Positions 14,085 to 22,587 of a stretch of 39,821 nt of DNA are shown here, one piece after another. The stretch comes from a virus. The translations under genes were made by a program, and so were the position numbers. The stretch is taken from the IMG/VR virus record IMGVR_UViG_3300010938_000648, positions 1-39,821 of that record; one strand, 5' to 3'. Under the pieces are notes generated by a model, which was given only the letters and a program-made list of their open reading frames with translations, was not told the origin of the DNA and made no database searches. Position 1 is the stretch's first letter. The number at the start of each line of letters is the position of its first letter.

Positions 14085-14545
14085 CGCGACACCTCCTCTG
14101 TGACGCCCGTTGGATCAACGCCGGCGTCTCTCAGAACGTCCCCGCCGCCCAGTCTCGACTCTGAAGATGTCGAGATATCCTTTTCGCCACCGCCAGCAGG
14201 AACCAGAAGAACATCAATGGTGACCTCATGGACCGCCTTCTGCACCACCTCCTGCTTGGAACCCGCGACCTCGCCGGCGAGGCTGCCTACGAGCGCGAGA
14301 ATGACGGCGACCGCCCAGGACGCCGGAGATACCGTCGAGGACCGCACGTCGGCGGTCACCGCGAGCACCGCCCGTAGCGCTTTGACCGCGACTGCGATGG
14401 CCGCGATCACCGCCGGAGGCACGAGTCCGGCCCCGTGTCCCAGAACCGCCTCTCCGACCCCGAGCAGCGCAGCCACGACGAGTGCCGCCCATTCGAGACC
14501 GCGCACCGTGTTCCACGCGCCTGTCCGCTCAAACGTCCTTGCCAT
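14081..14545 (-). CDS. Holin-like membrane protein, three predicted TM segments
   Basis: A 154-aa protein with hydrophobic helices near residues 18-35, 44-62 and 78-95, the first two separated by a LVPPAV turn like that seen in small phage holin-type proteins. The C-terminal 60 residues are hydrophilic. ATG 14545 is chosen over the adjacent TTG 14548 because AGGAGGTG is then correctly spaced. It lies between the endolysin and terminase genes. It probably forms the timed membrane lesion that releases or activates the M15 endolysin. Confidence 0.72.
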   Translation of the reverse strand: MARTFERTGAWNTVRGLEWAALVVAALLGVGEAVLGHGAGLVPPAVIAAIAVAVKALRAVLAVTADVRSSTVSPASWAVAVILALVGSLAGEVAGSKQEVVQKAVHEVTIDVLLVPAGGGEKDISTSSESRLGGGDVLRDAGVDPTGVTEEVSR

Positions 14546-14822
14546 CAAGCACCTCCTGGCGGGCCTTGTCGAGCACGTCCAGCGCCTTCTTGGCCTGCTC
14601 GATCAGATTCTCCACATCGCGCCGCAGGTCCGCAAGCCGGTTGACCGCGAAGACCCGCGCGGCGTCAGGTGTCTTGAACGTCTGCCGTGGCTCGATCCAT
14701 GTATCCGGTATGACACCCGTGAAGCCATGAGCGGTCAGCGAGACCGTGTAGAACGTCTCGCCGTCATGCTCGTCCTTGTGCAGGACAATCCGCAGTCGCG
14801 GCTCCCGCTCGACATGCCTCAT
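14529..14822 (-). CDS. Unknown 97-aa protein in lysis cassette
   Basis: Start at 14822 overlaps the upstream stop as ATGA; a longer open frame beyond it is arginine-rich shadow. Residues 8-45 look beta-rich and residues 60-97 form a likely coiled coil (LRRDVENLIEQAKKALDVL). It has no membrane segment. Its 3' end overlaps the holin-like gene by 17 bp. The ribosome binding site is weak, so expression probably depends on coupling. Function unknown. Confidence 0.7.
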   Translation of the reverse strand: MRHVEREPRLRIVLHKDEHDGETFYTVSLTAHGFTGVIPDTWIEPRQTFKTPDAARVFAVNRLADLRRDVENLIEQAKKALDVLDKARQEVLDGKDV

Positions 14823-15190
14823 CGCAACACCTGATACCAGAGCGTGACCGCCAGCGACGTGAAGGCCGCCGCCGCCGTCAGGATGGCGGCAATCGCCCGC
14901 ACCATGTCTCGCCGTTCGCGAGCCGAGTCCGCGAGCCGCTTCTCGGCTGCGCAACCGACCTTTGCCGCGTCCGCGACGGCCTCGAGGTGGTCGAGCCGCC
15001 GACCTTGCGCCGCGAAGGTCTTTGTTCCTTGCTCCAGGCGCTGCTCGGTCTCGCCGCGCCACGCACTGATCGTGGCCCGGAAGTCCGCGAACTCCCGCCT
15101 CAGCGCATCGAGCCGGTCGTCCACGGTTGCGAGTCGCCGGCAGATATCCTCGATCCGCCCCAAGAGGATTCCATCGTCAGTCGCGGCCAC
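14819..15190 (-). CDS. Coiled-coil protein with C-terminal TM (XhlA/holin-accessory-like)
   Basis: A 123-aa protein starting with GTG at 15190, supported by AAGGGGGTGATC upstream. A long charged helix (about 8-90) is followed by one hydrophobic helix at about 97-119 (AAILTAAAAFTSLAVTLWYQ). This arrangement resembles XhlA-type and other holin-accessory proteins encoded next to endolysins. It probably sits in the inner membrane and modulates lysis; assignment is by architecture and context. Confidence 0.72.
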   Translation of the reverse strand: MAATDDGILLGRIEDICRRLATVDDRLDALRREFADFRATISAWRGETEQRLEQGTKTFAAQGRRLDHLEAVADAAKVGCAAEKRLADSARERRDMVRAIAAILTAAAAFTSLAVTLWYQVLR

Positions 15191-15196
15191 AGGCGA

Positions 15197-15622
15197 TCAC
15201 CCCCTTTCACCGTCAAGCAGGTTATCCCACCTGGCCCACGTCCCACGGATATCGTAGTGCACGAAGCCAGCGGGCCGGTTTCCGCGCGCTCGGTAGTACC
15301 GGCCAATGCCGCCCTGGCGCATCTTGCCCATCGCGATCAACTCCTCGATGGCCTGCGCGATGTCGCGCACCGACAGACCGTCGATCCGGATGTCGGCGGC
15401 CCGCGAAAGCAGGTGCTGCGAGTGCTTGACGCCGCGCGCCGCCTGGTTGCACGCGAGGCACCGGTAGCCGGAGACGATCTCGATTGGTCTGCCACCGAGG
15501 TACTCACGGAGTGCCTCGAGGTTCTCGCAGACCTCCCGGGCGGCGGCCTCATCACCGATCAGACCGTGCCGGCAGACAAACTCATCCCGCGCGAAGTGCT
15601 CCGTCAGGCGGTCTCGCGGCAT
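15197..15622 (-). CDS. Endolysin, peptidase M15 family
   Basis: Zinc D-Ala-D-Ala carboxypeptidase/endopeptidase-type enzyme cutting peptidoglycan cross-links or stems. The M15 pattern is clear: HFARDEFVC at 9-17, SGYRC at 51-55, HSQH with H70 followed by AADI (D77), and GFVHYDIRG with H122 as third zinc ligand and D124 nearby. The 141-aa single domain has no signal peptide, so it needs a holin. It lies at the head of the lysis cassette, downstream of structural genes. Confidence 0.9.
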   Translation of the reverse strand: MPRDRLTEHFARDEFVCRHGLIGDEAAAREVCENLEALREYLGGRPIEIVSGYRCLACNQAARGVKHSQHLLSRAADIRIDGLSVRDIAQAIEELIAMGKMRQGGIGRYYRARGNRPAGFVHYDIRGTWARWDNLLDGERG

Positions 15623-15638
15623 GGCGTGCTCCTTCGTA

Positions 15639-15974
15639 TCATGCGAGCAGCGCCGTCACCTGGAACGTCGCGTTGGCGGTCTCGTTGCCCGCGGTCGTGA
15701 CAGCCACGGACCCGTCCGCCCCGACCGACACCGACGCGACGATCTGGTCATTCCCGGACACGGGAACGCACCCGATCACAGTCGCGCCAACCCATGCCGG
15801 GTCCGGCGCTGTGGAGCCAGAGTTCGATGCGGCAGCGATCGTCACGGTCCGGCTCGCGATGTCCTTCCTGAGGAAGAACGAATCTTCGGCGGCGAATCTC
15901 CCGACCCTCAGAATCGCGTTCGTTCGCACTCCACCGAATGTGATCCTCCTGATGTCGCTGAGTGTGAGAGCCAT
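15639..15974 (-). CDS. Small beta-rich protein, probable virion component
   Basis: A 111-aa protein opening with MALTLSDIRRITFGGVR, a start similar in style to small phage structural or assembly proteins. The body is Thr/Ala/Val-rich and predicted beta. AAAGGAGGATGATTC precedes ATG 15974. It lies between the fibre-like genes and the endolysin. No catalytic motif is seen. Virion association is inferred from position. Confidence 0.75.
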   Translation of the reverse strand: MALTLSDIRRITFGGVRTNAILRVGRFAAEDSFFLRKDIASRTVTIAAASNSGSTAPDPAWVGATVIGCVPVSGNDQIVASVSVGADGSVAVTTAGNETANATFQVTALLA

Positions 15975-15977
15975 GAA

Positions 15978-16154
15978 TCATCCTCCTTTGGTTTGTGGTT
16001 TCTTCCATCCCTGATGCTTGACGATCCAGTTCGCAAGTGCCCACATTGGGCGCTTGTCATTCCCGCCTTTTTGGCGGCCTGCCCCTTCTTCGGACAGGCG
16101 CGTCGCCAACTCGGTCAATGTCATCTTCTTGCCCTTGGGCGAGATCATCGGCAT
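15978..16154 (-). CDS. Small basic 58-aa protein nested with its neighbour
   Basis: A short frame starting ATG 16154, preceded by GGAGGTGACCC, with a second in-frame ATG at 16148. It begins MPMISPKGKKMTLTELATRL and ends with KKPQTKGG; the middle has WALANWIVKHQGW. It overlaps the 3' end of the 16057-16383 gene by 98 bp in another frame. The ribosome binding site and natural composition support it. Function unknown; basic charge suggests nucleic-acid or protein contact. Confidence 0.65.
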   Translation of the reverse strand: MPMISPKGKKMTLTELATRLSEEGAGRQKGGNDKRPMWALANWIVKHQGWKKPQTKGG

Positions 16155-16383
16155 GGGTCACCTCCAGCGCGGAGTTCCTGTGGTCACGCAGGTTCCGAAT
16201 CTCTTCGTGAAGCCGCGCGATCTCCCTGCGCAGCGCCCCGAAATGCCTCGCCAGATTCGGGTCCACGAATGGATGCAGGTCCCGCGGCCCGCAATGCGCC
16301 CATCGCTTCAGGTCCGGCCATTCAGTCGGCGAAAACTGAAACCTGCCTTTGTGCTTCAGGAACAGATCGTCTGCATCGCTCAT
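16057..16383 (-). CDS. Unknown 108-aa protein
   Basis: Begins at ATG 16383, overlapping the upstream stop as ATGA. It starts MSDADDLFLKHKGRFQF, then PTEWPDLKRW, and has a helical segment around 50-68 (ALRREIARLHEEIRNLRD) and a basic tail RRRGRPPKRRE resembling an AT-hook core (GRP). The last third overlaps another gene, so its C-terminus could be shaped by the other frame. Position suggests a minor virion or lysis-linked role. Confidence 0.65.
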   Translation of the reverse strand: MSDADDLFLKHKGRFQFSPTEWPDLKRWAHCGPRDLHPFVDPNLARHFGALRREIARLHEEIRNLRDHRNSALEVTHADDLAQGQEDDIDRVGDAPVRRRGRPPKRRE

Positions 16384-16655
16384 GCCTGCACCCCCATTGC
16401 GCAGATTCGCGCGTAGGACAGATCGCCATTGGTCTTCCAGAAACGAAACGGAAATACGCCGCTCGTGCTGTCCGTCACCCCGGCGCCAACGGACAGCACC
16501 GTGACCCAGGTGTTGCCATCGTGGGATGCTTGAATCGTGCCGCCTGCGGCACCGGAACCCGTCGCGATGACCGCGACGAAAGGCAAGCCATCCCGCAGCT
16601 TGATTGCGTCGGACGTGAGGTCCTCGGTTTGTGAGAGCATGAAACCCATCGTCAT
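16380..16655 (-). CDS. Small beta-rich virion-type protein, 91 aa
   Basis: The start at 16655 is chosen because it overlaps the upstream stop (ATGA) and has AGAGGAGGACA in front. Residues about 18-75 are Gly/Ala/Thr/Val-rich with SHDGNTWVTVLSVGAG, which looks like a small immunoglobulin- or jelly-roll-like decoration or fibre domain. It follows the giant internal virion protein. Function is inferred from composition and place only. Confidence 0.72.
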   Translation of the reverse strand: MTMGFMLSQTEDLTSDAIKLRDGLPFVAVIATGSGAAGGTIQASHDGNTWVTVLSVGAGVTDSTSGVFPFRFWKTNGDLSYARICAMGVQA

Positions 16656-19600
16656 TGTCCTCCTCTCGGTGGGGTCGGCAATCTGCGAACGCCAAGGTTT
16701 GGACGATACCGCTCGCGGTATTCGCGCCACGCTTCTCTGATCGCCTCTGGTCGCCGCGTCTCCGATGCGCGTCGTCTTGCGATGTTGACCTCTTGCAACC
16801 TGATCTTGCTTGGGCTGTAGGAGGCGGCTGGCTGCACGACCAGACCCCGCAGCAGGTCGCCCACAGTATATTCTGCCCCGCGACGCATTTCAATCTTCCG
16901 GCCAAGCACCTTCGGCGCGTAGGTCTGCTCGGCCTTCAACAGAAGTCTGTTGATCTCGCCAGGAAAAGCGAACGGCTGCGCGGTATCCCGAAGCGTCTTG
17001 TAAACCTTCCACCAGGCGGGGTCCGACTCGACGTAGAGTTCTTGGCCGGTCTTGATGTTGACAGGTGGCCTTCCGGTCAATGCCGTCGCGATGTAGCCGA
17101 CAGGTACGATTCCCCACCAGGTCTGCGTTCCCAGCGCCCGCATGAATCGCGTGTAGAAACTGTCGGATGGTTCCTGCGCCAACTTCAAGAAGTCAAGCGG
17201 AAGGGTCCGGAGAGAACCCCTGGACATGTCAATCCAGTACCGCTTCCCGTGCCTCCGCCCAAGATAGGTCATCGCGGACATGTAGACGGGATAGCGCCGG
17301 CGAATCCGTTCGATGTCCTCGTTGTCCGCCTCCGCGAAACCACGCTCCAACGCTTGTCCCATCGCGCGATAGTACGCGCCAAGCGAGAGGTAGGTGGAGA
17401 GCATGTCGGCCAGCTTCGGCGTCGCGTAGTAGGACCACGAGAAGAACGGTAGGAAGGTCCGCGAAAGCTGTTGTACGTTCGGCGGCAACTCGTGAATCGC
17501 CCCAAACTCTTCGGTCGCCGCTCGCGCGACATCCTCCAGGGTCGCGTAGCGACCGCTCTTTGCTGCGGCTCGCACGAACGCTTCCTTCGCCACCGTATCG
17601 GAGAACGGTCCCGTCGTGTAGAATCGCTCGCCCGCCGTGTAGAACATGCCAGCAGGTCTGCGCACGGCATGAAAGATGGCTCGGCTGACTGGGTTATTTC
17701 CCTGTGGCAGGCGCTCCCACAGGCTTTGTCCATGAGCGCCAGCCTGCGCGGCCTCTCCTTGGACGCCAAGCGCCTGCCAAATCTGGCCCCGCTTCACCTT
17801 GCCAAGCGGGCCGAGGTCAACAACGGCATCTGGATTCGCCGACATCGTGATCCAGCGATCCACCAGTTCCTTCGGGACATCCTCACCCTTCGCCAGATAT
17901 CTGTTGATGGACCGGACGATATCAGGTCGTGCGTACTCGGCCATCACCTCCGGAAACTCCCTCAGCAGCCCAGGAAGCCTGTATTTCATGGCTGCGTGCG
18001 GCATCAGGAAGAACATCTGGCTCATCGCATTCAGAACGGGGACCTTCATGGACAGAAAAAGAACGGTCCTCGCGAAGGTCGTGTGGAGCATATCTAGGAA
18101 CTGGCCAAGTTTGCCCGGTAGCCAGCGTTTCCATCCGATGACCTTGTTCTTCGCGAAGATTGACTCAACGGCGTTCGCGATGGATTCCGGAACCACCTTC
18201 TCGGTGAAGGGTTTCTGCGCGGCCATATCCGCGTTCACCTTCCGGAAGAAACCACGATAACCACGTGGAATCTGCTCGATGGACAGTTCCTCAGGGAGCG
18301 GCGCGATCTGCGGTTTCTCGGAGAGACGATCCAGAATGCTCTTGAGCGATGCATGAGACTTCCGTACGAGTTCGATCTGCTGCCGAAGTCCTGTCAGCGA
18401 TTCCCCCATCTTTCCGCCGGGAATGTCCTTGAGCCGGTTGTGGAGTGCGTCCGTCAAATCCGCAATCGCGCGCTGTTTCTCGATGGTCTCCGCGAGGGAC
18501 CTCTGGGCGGCTTCCATCGCAGAACTCACCACATCATCAGGTACTCTCGGGTCGTTGATCGCATCGAGCACCTTCTGAAAGTGGTCCGCGGCACCAACAA
18601 GTTCTTCCAGTCGCCTGCGCACAGCCGGCAGAGCGACCCGAAGCGCCTCTACATCGTCAAAGACCTCCGCCGGAACGACCTCTGTGCCAACTGCGTCCAC
18701 CGCGCGACGCACGTATGGTTCGAGCCCGGCGTCCAGAACTTGCAGCGTGTCGCGCGTATCCCGCACGGCCTGAGCGATCAGATCGCGTTGCTGCTTGATC
18801 CAGTCATGCAGGGTCTGTTGCTTCCAGATGCCACGCAGGAACTGCGATGCATGGCCAGGAAGCTCCGACGGTCTGATCGTCTTCAGGGGCTGGACTTCGC
18901 CAAGTATCTCCGCAACGAAACGTCGTGCGCTTGGGTCCAGGATATCCAATTTGATCGGCCGCAAACGCTCCGCGGTGCCTGCCGCCTGCTGCTCGCCCTG
19001 TTGATTCATCCAGTCCGTGACGATGCGTCGGACCTCCTGCATCGCGTGCAGAGATGCGCCCAACTCGTACATCTGCGCACGGTAGTTGTTCAGGAAGCCG
19101 GGGTCCACGTATTCGCCGGCTAGGAATCTATCCCACCATCCTGGCTGTCTGATCTTTGTCAGCTGCTGTTCCGCCATCACTGGGGACCAGGTGCCCTGTT
19201 CATGCGCGGACAGCGCCCGTTCGTAGAGACCTGGCGTGAACAGCTTCTTGTGGCCGATGTACCGGATGTTGCCCGCGAACTCGGCTGGGTCGGCATCCAG
19301 TTCCATCGCCGTCTTGAAAAGCCAGTTCGCGCGCAATGCCATGAGTCGCTCTGCGGCGATCCGCGCGCCTTCTGGAGCACCGGCCTTCTCGAGATTCACG
19401 CGATATCGGAACTGGACCCCAGGCGTAGATGCAGCGAGTTCCTTCATGTTCGCGAGCGCGCTTTCGACCCGCTGGGAATCCATCTGGCTCTTCTGATAGA
19501 TGGGAATCTCGTATCTCGCGACAGGTTCCGTCGCATCGGGTGATGATGCCTCGATGATGATCTTCCCGCTGTCTGGATTCGTGTAAATGTCCTCGATGGC

Positions 19601-20800
19601 GGATACGTCCGTCATGTCCTGTTCAGCGCGTTTCGCATGTTCGACCGCGGCTTCTGCCTCCGCCTGGGCCTCTGGGGATTGCGCGCGTTGCTCTGCCTCT
19701 TCTGCGACCTGCTCTGGGGTGCTCGTGTCAACCTTCGCGCGTTGTCGCGCATCCTCGATGATGTCATTGACCTCGGATGCGACCCCCGTCGCCTTCATCT
19801 GAAGACCGGCCTGTTCCTCGATTTCACGGGGTTTCAGCCATCCCCATTCCCACTCAGGATGCGCGCCGCCAGTCAGGCGGTTGGCAACGCGTGGAGCAGC
19901 CTGCGCCGCCTCCATGGCCCCACGCAGCGGAAGTGCCATGAAGTTGCGTGGGTTCACGGTGAACAGGTCTATGGGCAAGGTCGCTGCCGTCGCACCTACG
20001 TTGCCAGCGATTTCGGCTGCGTGCGCAAGTTTACCGGTCGCCCCTGCGGCTTCTGCTGCGGTTCGCGCTGCGCGCCCAAGGGTCCCCCCAAGTTTCGCCC
20101 CGACCGACGGCACGGGTAGCGGAACCACCGTTGCGACGGCAACGGATAGTCGGGCCGGATCGGCGAGAATGGCACGCGGATTCTCGAGAGCGCCATGGAT
20201 ATATCCAGCCTCGCGAGTGAACATCGTCGGCATGTCCGTGACGACCTTGCCAAGCGCGTGCTGCGCCCGCGCCCTCTCGCCTGGCATCGTAGAAAACAGA
20301 GACGGGACCTGGCTCGCCGCGGAACCAAGGCCAGAAAGAATCTGCATGACCTGTCCACCGGTCCGCATCGCAACGTCAGATATGCCGATCGGTGCCTCGG
20401 ACATTTCGGCGGCTTCCTTCCTGCCGTATTCATACGGATCGATGCGCTCTGCGCGCAACTCTGGCGTGGTCGCTGGGGACATGCCCCTGAAGAGACGCGA
20501 CCAGAACGGCGGTTCCCGTTTCTCTGCTTCCTCAATCTGTTGCTGTAGCAGCTTGTCCTCGGCAAGGGAACGCCAAGTGCCCCGCAACAGAACATCTGGG
20601 TCTGGATGAAAGCCGCTTGACGGTCCTACCACGCCGCGCGTCAACCAATCATATAGCGGCTGATCTGGAGGCACGGGAATCGGCTGATATTTGTAGAAGG
20701 GACCTTCGTATCCCTGGGGCTGCTGTGGCGTCTGGGCCTGGGCGCGCTTTTTCGGGGCCTCCTCGTAGAGCACCCGTGCTGTATCCTCCCAGCCCATCAT
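16652..20800 (-). CDS. Giant internal virion/ejection protein, 1382 aa
   Basis: The largest gene of the window, in the slot of T7 gp16. N-terminal 120 residues are polar; about 125-290 hold several hydrophobic Ala/Gly helices; about 350-420 and 640-850 are long charged helices; about 900-1260 contain more hydrophobic helices and the LPPNVQQLSRTFLPFFSWSY stretch, a pattern I associate with large polyvalent/ejected phage proteins. No transglycosylase or polymerase motif is evident. It is probably stored in the capsid core and ejected to help DNA cross the envelope. Tandem ATGs lie at 20800 and 20797; GGAGGA is close, and the first overlaps the previous stop. Confidence 0.8.
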   Translation of the reverse strand: MMGWEDTARVLYEEAPKKRAQAQTPQQPQGYEGPFYKYQPIPVPPDQPLYDWLTRGVVGPSSGFHPDPDVLLRGTWRSLAEDKLLQQQIEEAEKREPPFWSRLFRGMSPATTPELRAERIDPYEYGRKEAAEMSEAPIGISDVAMRTGGQVMQILSGLGSAASQVPSLFSTMPGERARAQHALGKVVTDMPTMFTREAGYIHGALENPRAILADPARLSVAVATVVPLPVPSVGAKLGGTLGRAARTAAEAAGATGKLAHAAEIAGNVGATAATLPIDLFTVNPRNFMALPLRGAMEAAQAAPRVANRLTGGAHPEWEWGWLKPREIEEQAGLQMKATGVASEVNDIIEDARQRAKVDTSTPEQVAEEAEQRAQSPEAQAEAEAAVEHAKRAEQDMTDVSAIEDIYTNPDSGKIIIEASSPDATEPVARYEIPIYQKSQMDSQRVESALANMKELAASTPGVQFRYRVNLEKAGAPEGARIAAERLMALRANWLFKTAMELDADPAEFAGNIRYIGHKKLFTPGLYERALSAHEQGTWSPVMAEQQLTKIRQPGWWDRFLAGEYVDPGFLNNYRAQMYELGASLHAMQEVRRIVTDWMNQQGEQQAAGTAERLRPIKLDILDPSARRFVAEILGEVQPLKTIRPSELPGHASQFLRGIWKQQTLHDWIKQQRDLIAQAVRDTRDTLQVLDAGLEPYVRRAVDAVGTEVVPAEVFDDVEALRVALPAVRRRLEELVGAADHFQKVLDAINDPRVPDDVVSSAMEAAQRSLAETIEKQRAIADLTDALHNRLKDIPGGKMGESLTGLRQQIELVRKSHASLKSILDRLSEKPQIAPLPEELSIEQIPRGYRGFFRKVNADMAAQKPFTEKVVPESIANAVESIFAKNKVIGWKRWLPGKLGQFLDMLHTTFARTVLFLSMKVPVLNAMSQMFFLMPHAAMKYRLPGLLREFPEVMAEYARPDIVRSINRYLAKGEDVPKELVDRWITMSANPDAVVDLGPLGKVKRGQIWQALGVQGEAAQAGAHGQSLWERLPQGNNPVSRAIFHAVRRPAGMFYTAGERFYTTGPFSDTVAKEAFVRAAAKSGRYATLEDVARAATEEFGAIHELPPNVQQLSRTFLPFFSWSYYATPKLADMLSTYLSLGAYYRAMGQALERGFAEADNEDIERIRRRYPVYMSAMTYLGRRHGKRYWIDMSRGSLRTLPLDFLKLAQEPSDSFYTRFMRALGTQTWWGIVPVGYIATALTGRPPVNIKTGQELYVESDPAWWKVYKTLRDTAQPFAFPGEINRLLLKAEQTYAPKVLGRKIEMRRGAEYTVGDLLRGLVVQPAASYSPSKIRLQEVNIARRRASETRRPEAIREAWREYRERYRPNLGVRRLPTPPRGGQ

Positions 20801-22575
20801 TCCTCCGGAGGCGGATAGTTCGGCTGCAGGATTCCGTTTTGCACCGCGTATTGGTACGCAGCCATCCGCTGTTCAATAGGAATGGTCAGATTGTTGATGA
20901 TGCCAATGAATCTCGCGGCATCTGCGTGGGATGGCGGTCTCGGTTGCGGTTCCGGTTTCGGTGCCTCCTTGGGGAGCACGACTGGCGGCGTCGGTAACCA
21001 TGGCGCGGCTTCAATGCCAGATTGACGGTAGAGGTCTCTCATCTCCGACATCAACTGCGCCCTCTCTTCGGCGTTGAGCGTTGGATTCTGTAGCGCCTTC
21101 GTGATCTGCTCCATCCGTGTGCGCGTCTCCGGACGCGGGGCGTCTGGGGCCGCCAATCCAAGTGCGTCGTTCGGGTCCAGACCGACAACCCTCGAGAGGG
21201 CCTTCACAGCGGCGACGTTTGCCTGAATCATCATATCCAGGCGCGCCGTGTTTCTGTCGGCCTCCTCTTCGGTGATCGCTTTGTTTGTGAGCTGGGATGC
21301 GATGTTGCGTTCGGCCTCAATCGCCTGTTCCCGCGCCTTGTTCAGATTGGTGATCAACTGATACGCCTGCGGCTTGAACGCCTGACGACTCGCGACGCCA
21401 GTCCTGTCCATCGCCGCGACCTGTGCCATGACCTGGTTCGCCATGCTCATCGCGAGTCGCGCGGATGTGTCGAAAAGGTGCGCAGCCAAGGTGGTATCCT
21501 GCCCATGCATCTGCGCCATCTGCGGCGAGATCATCAGATTGCCGAGTTGTAGGTACTCGTGAATCTTTGGCCCAGCCGAGTTCACCGCTGCGACAATCGC
21601 CATGTCCGGGCCGATGCGTTCTCGCACCTGTTTCGTTGCCCACGTCATGAAATGCAGCACGTCGTTCAGATTGTCCTCGTCGGGCATGTAGCCCTTCTGC
21701 CTCCGCGTTTCCTCGACGTAGCCAGGCCACAAACCCATGATGTTGTTCTCGACGGGCTGGCCTTTCCGCGCAGCCAGTTCCCGCGCGAGCCTCACACGAT
21801 TCGCGTTGACCGCCGCCGCGGTACGCACAAACTGTTCGCGGCCAGAGATATCGCCGCGCAGCGCACGCTCGTTCTCGGCTGCCGTCTTGCCTGTTTCGGC
21901 CTGGGCCGCTGTCAGTTCCGGAGGAATGAGTTTCTGAATCTCCGGAGCAGCGTTCCCCAATGCCTGGCGCACAGTCGCGGCATACTTGAAACCGAGGGTC
22001 CTCCGTGTCGGTTGCTGCGTGGTGGAGGGTGGCGGCGGGGGCTGTTGGATGCCTGGGATATTGGAGGGTGGCTGTTCTATGGTTTTTTCAGGAGGGACTC
22101 TTTGTCCCCCGCCGCCAAGCAATCGCATAACTTGATCGCGGAAACCAGCGAGGATATCTGTAGGCGATGATGCCTGGTTCGTCGCTGGAGATGGAGGTGC
22201 CTCTTGGGTTCCAATGGTCGGTTCGCGTGGAGCGACGGGCGCGCTCATCTCCGGCGTCTGTGTGGATGGGGTAGGCACGCCCTGATAGAGCAGTCCTTCG
22301 CCGATGGCCTGATTCCGGGCCTCGATATCCTTGCGCGCCTGGTTGAGGTCCTCAGCGCCAAGTTGTGCAAGGATGCTGTGCGCCTGGTTCTTCTCGCGTC
22401 GCTGCTGGGCGAGGTAGTTCGCGAGTTCGTTGAATCCGAAACTGACGCCTGCCGCCGGAATCTGTCCCGCCAGGCTTCCGAGGGCCTGACCGGCCCCCAT
22501 CCGCAGAGCCTCGGCGAATGTTGGGTAGCCGCGTGGTTTCTCTGGGAGCAGGTCAATCCCGTATCCACCAGCCAT
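20797..22575 (-). CDS. Internal virion protein, 592 aa
   Basis: Mostly helical Ala/Gln-rich protein with a Pro/Thr/Gln-rich disordered stretch at about 100-190 and long helices from 200 to 490. The N-terminus has a hydrophobic Gly/Ala segment (AGQALGSLAGQIPAAGVSFGF). GGAGGTGTCGG precedes ATG 22575. It lies between a Gln-rich protein and the giant ejection protein, matching T7 gp14-gp15-gp16 order. Role in an ejection core is inference from context. Confidence 0.78.
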   Translation of the reverse strand: MAGGYGIDLLPEKPRGYPTFAEALRMGAGQALGSLAGQIPAAGVSFGFNELANYLAQQRREKNQAHSILAQLGAEDLNQARKDIEARNQAIGEGLLYQGVPTPSTQTPEMSAPVAPREPTIGTQEAPPSPATNQASSPTDILAGFRDQVMRLLGGGGQRVPPEKTIEQPPSNIPGIQQPPPPPSTTQQPTRRTLGFKYAATVRQALGNAAPEIQKLIPPELTAAQAETGKTAAENERALRGDISGREQFVRTAAAVNANRVRLARELAARKGQPVENNIMGLWPGYVEETRRQKGYMPDEDNLNDVLHFMTWATKQVRERIGPDMAIVAAVNSAGPKIHEYLQLGNLMISPQMAQMHGQDTTLAAHLFDTSARLAMSMANQVMAQVAAMDRTGVASRQAFKPQAYQLITNLNKAREQAIEAERNIASQLTNKAITEEEADRNTARLDMMIQANVAAVKALSRVVGLDPNDALGLAAPDAPRPETRTRMEQITKALQNPTLNAEERAQLMSEMRDLYRQSGIEAAPWLPTPPVVLPKEAPKPEPQPRPPSHADAARFIGIINNLTIPIEQRMAAYQYAVQNGILQPNYPPPEE

Positions 22576-22587
22576 CCGACACCTCCA

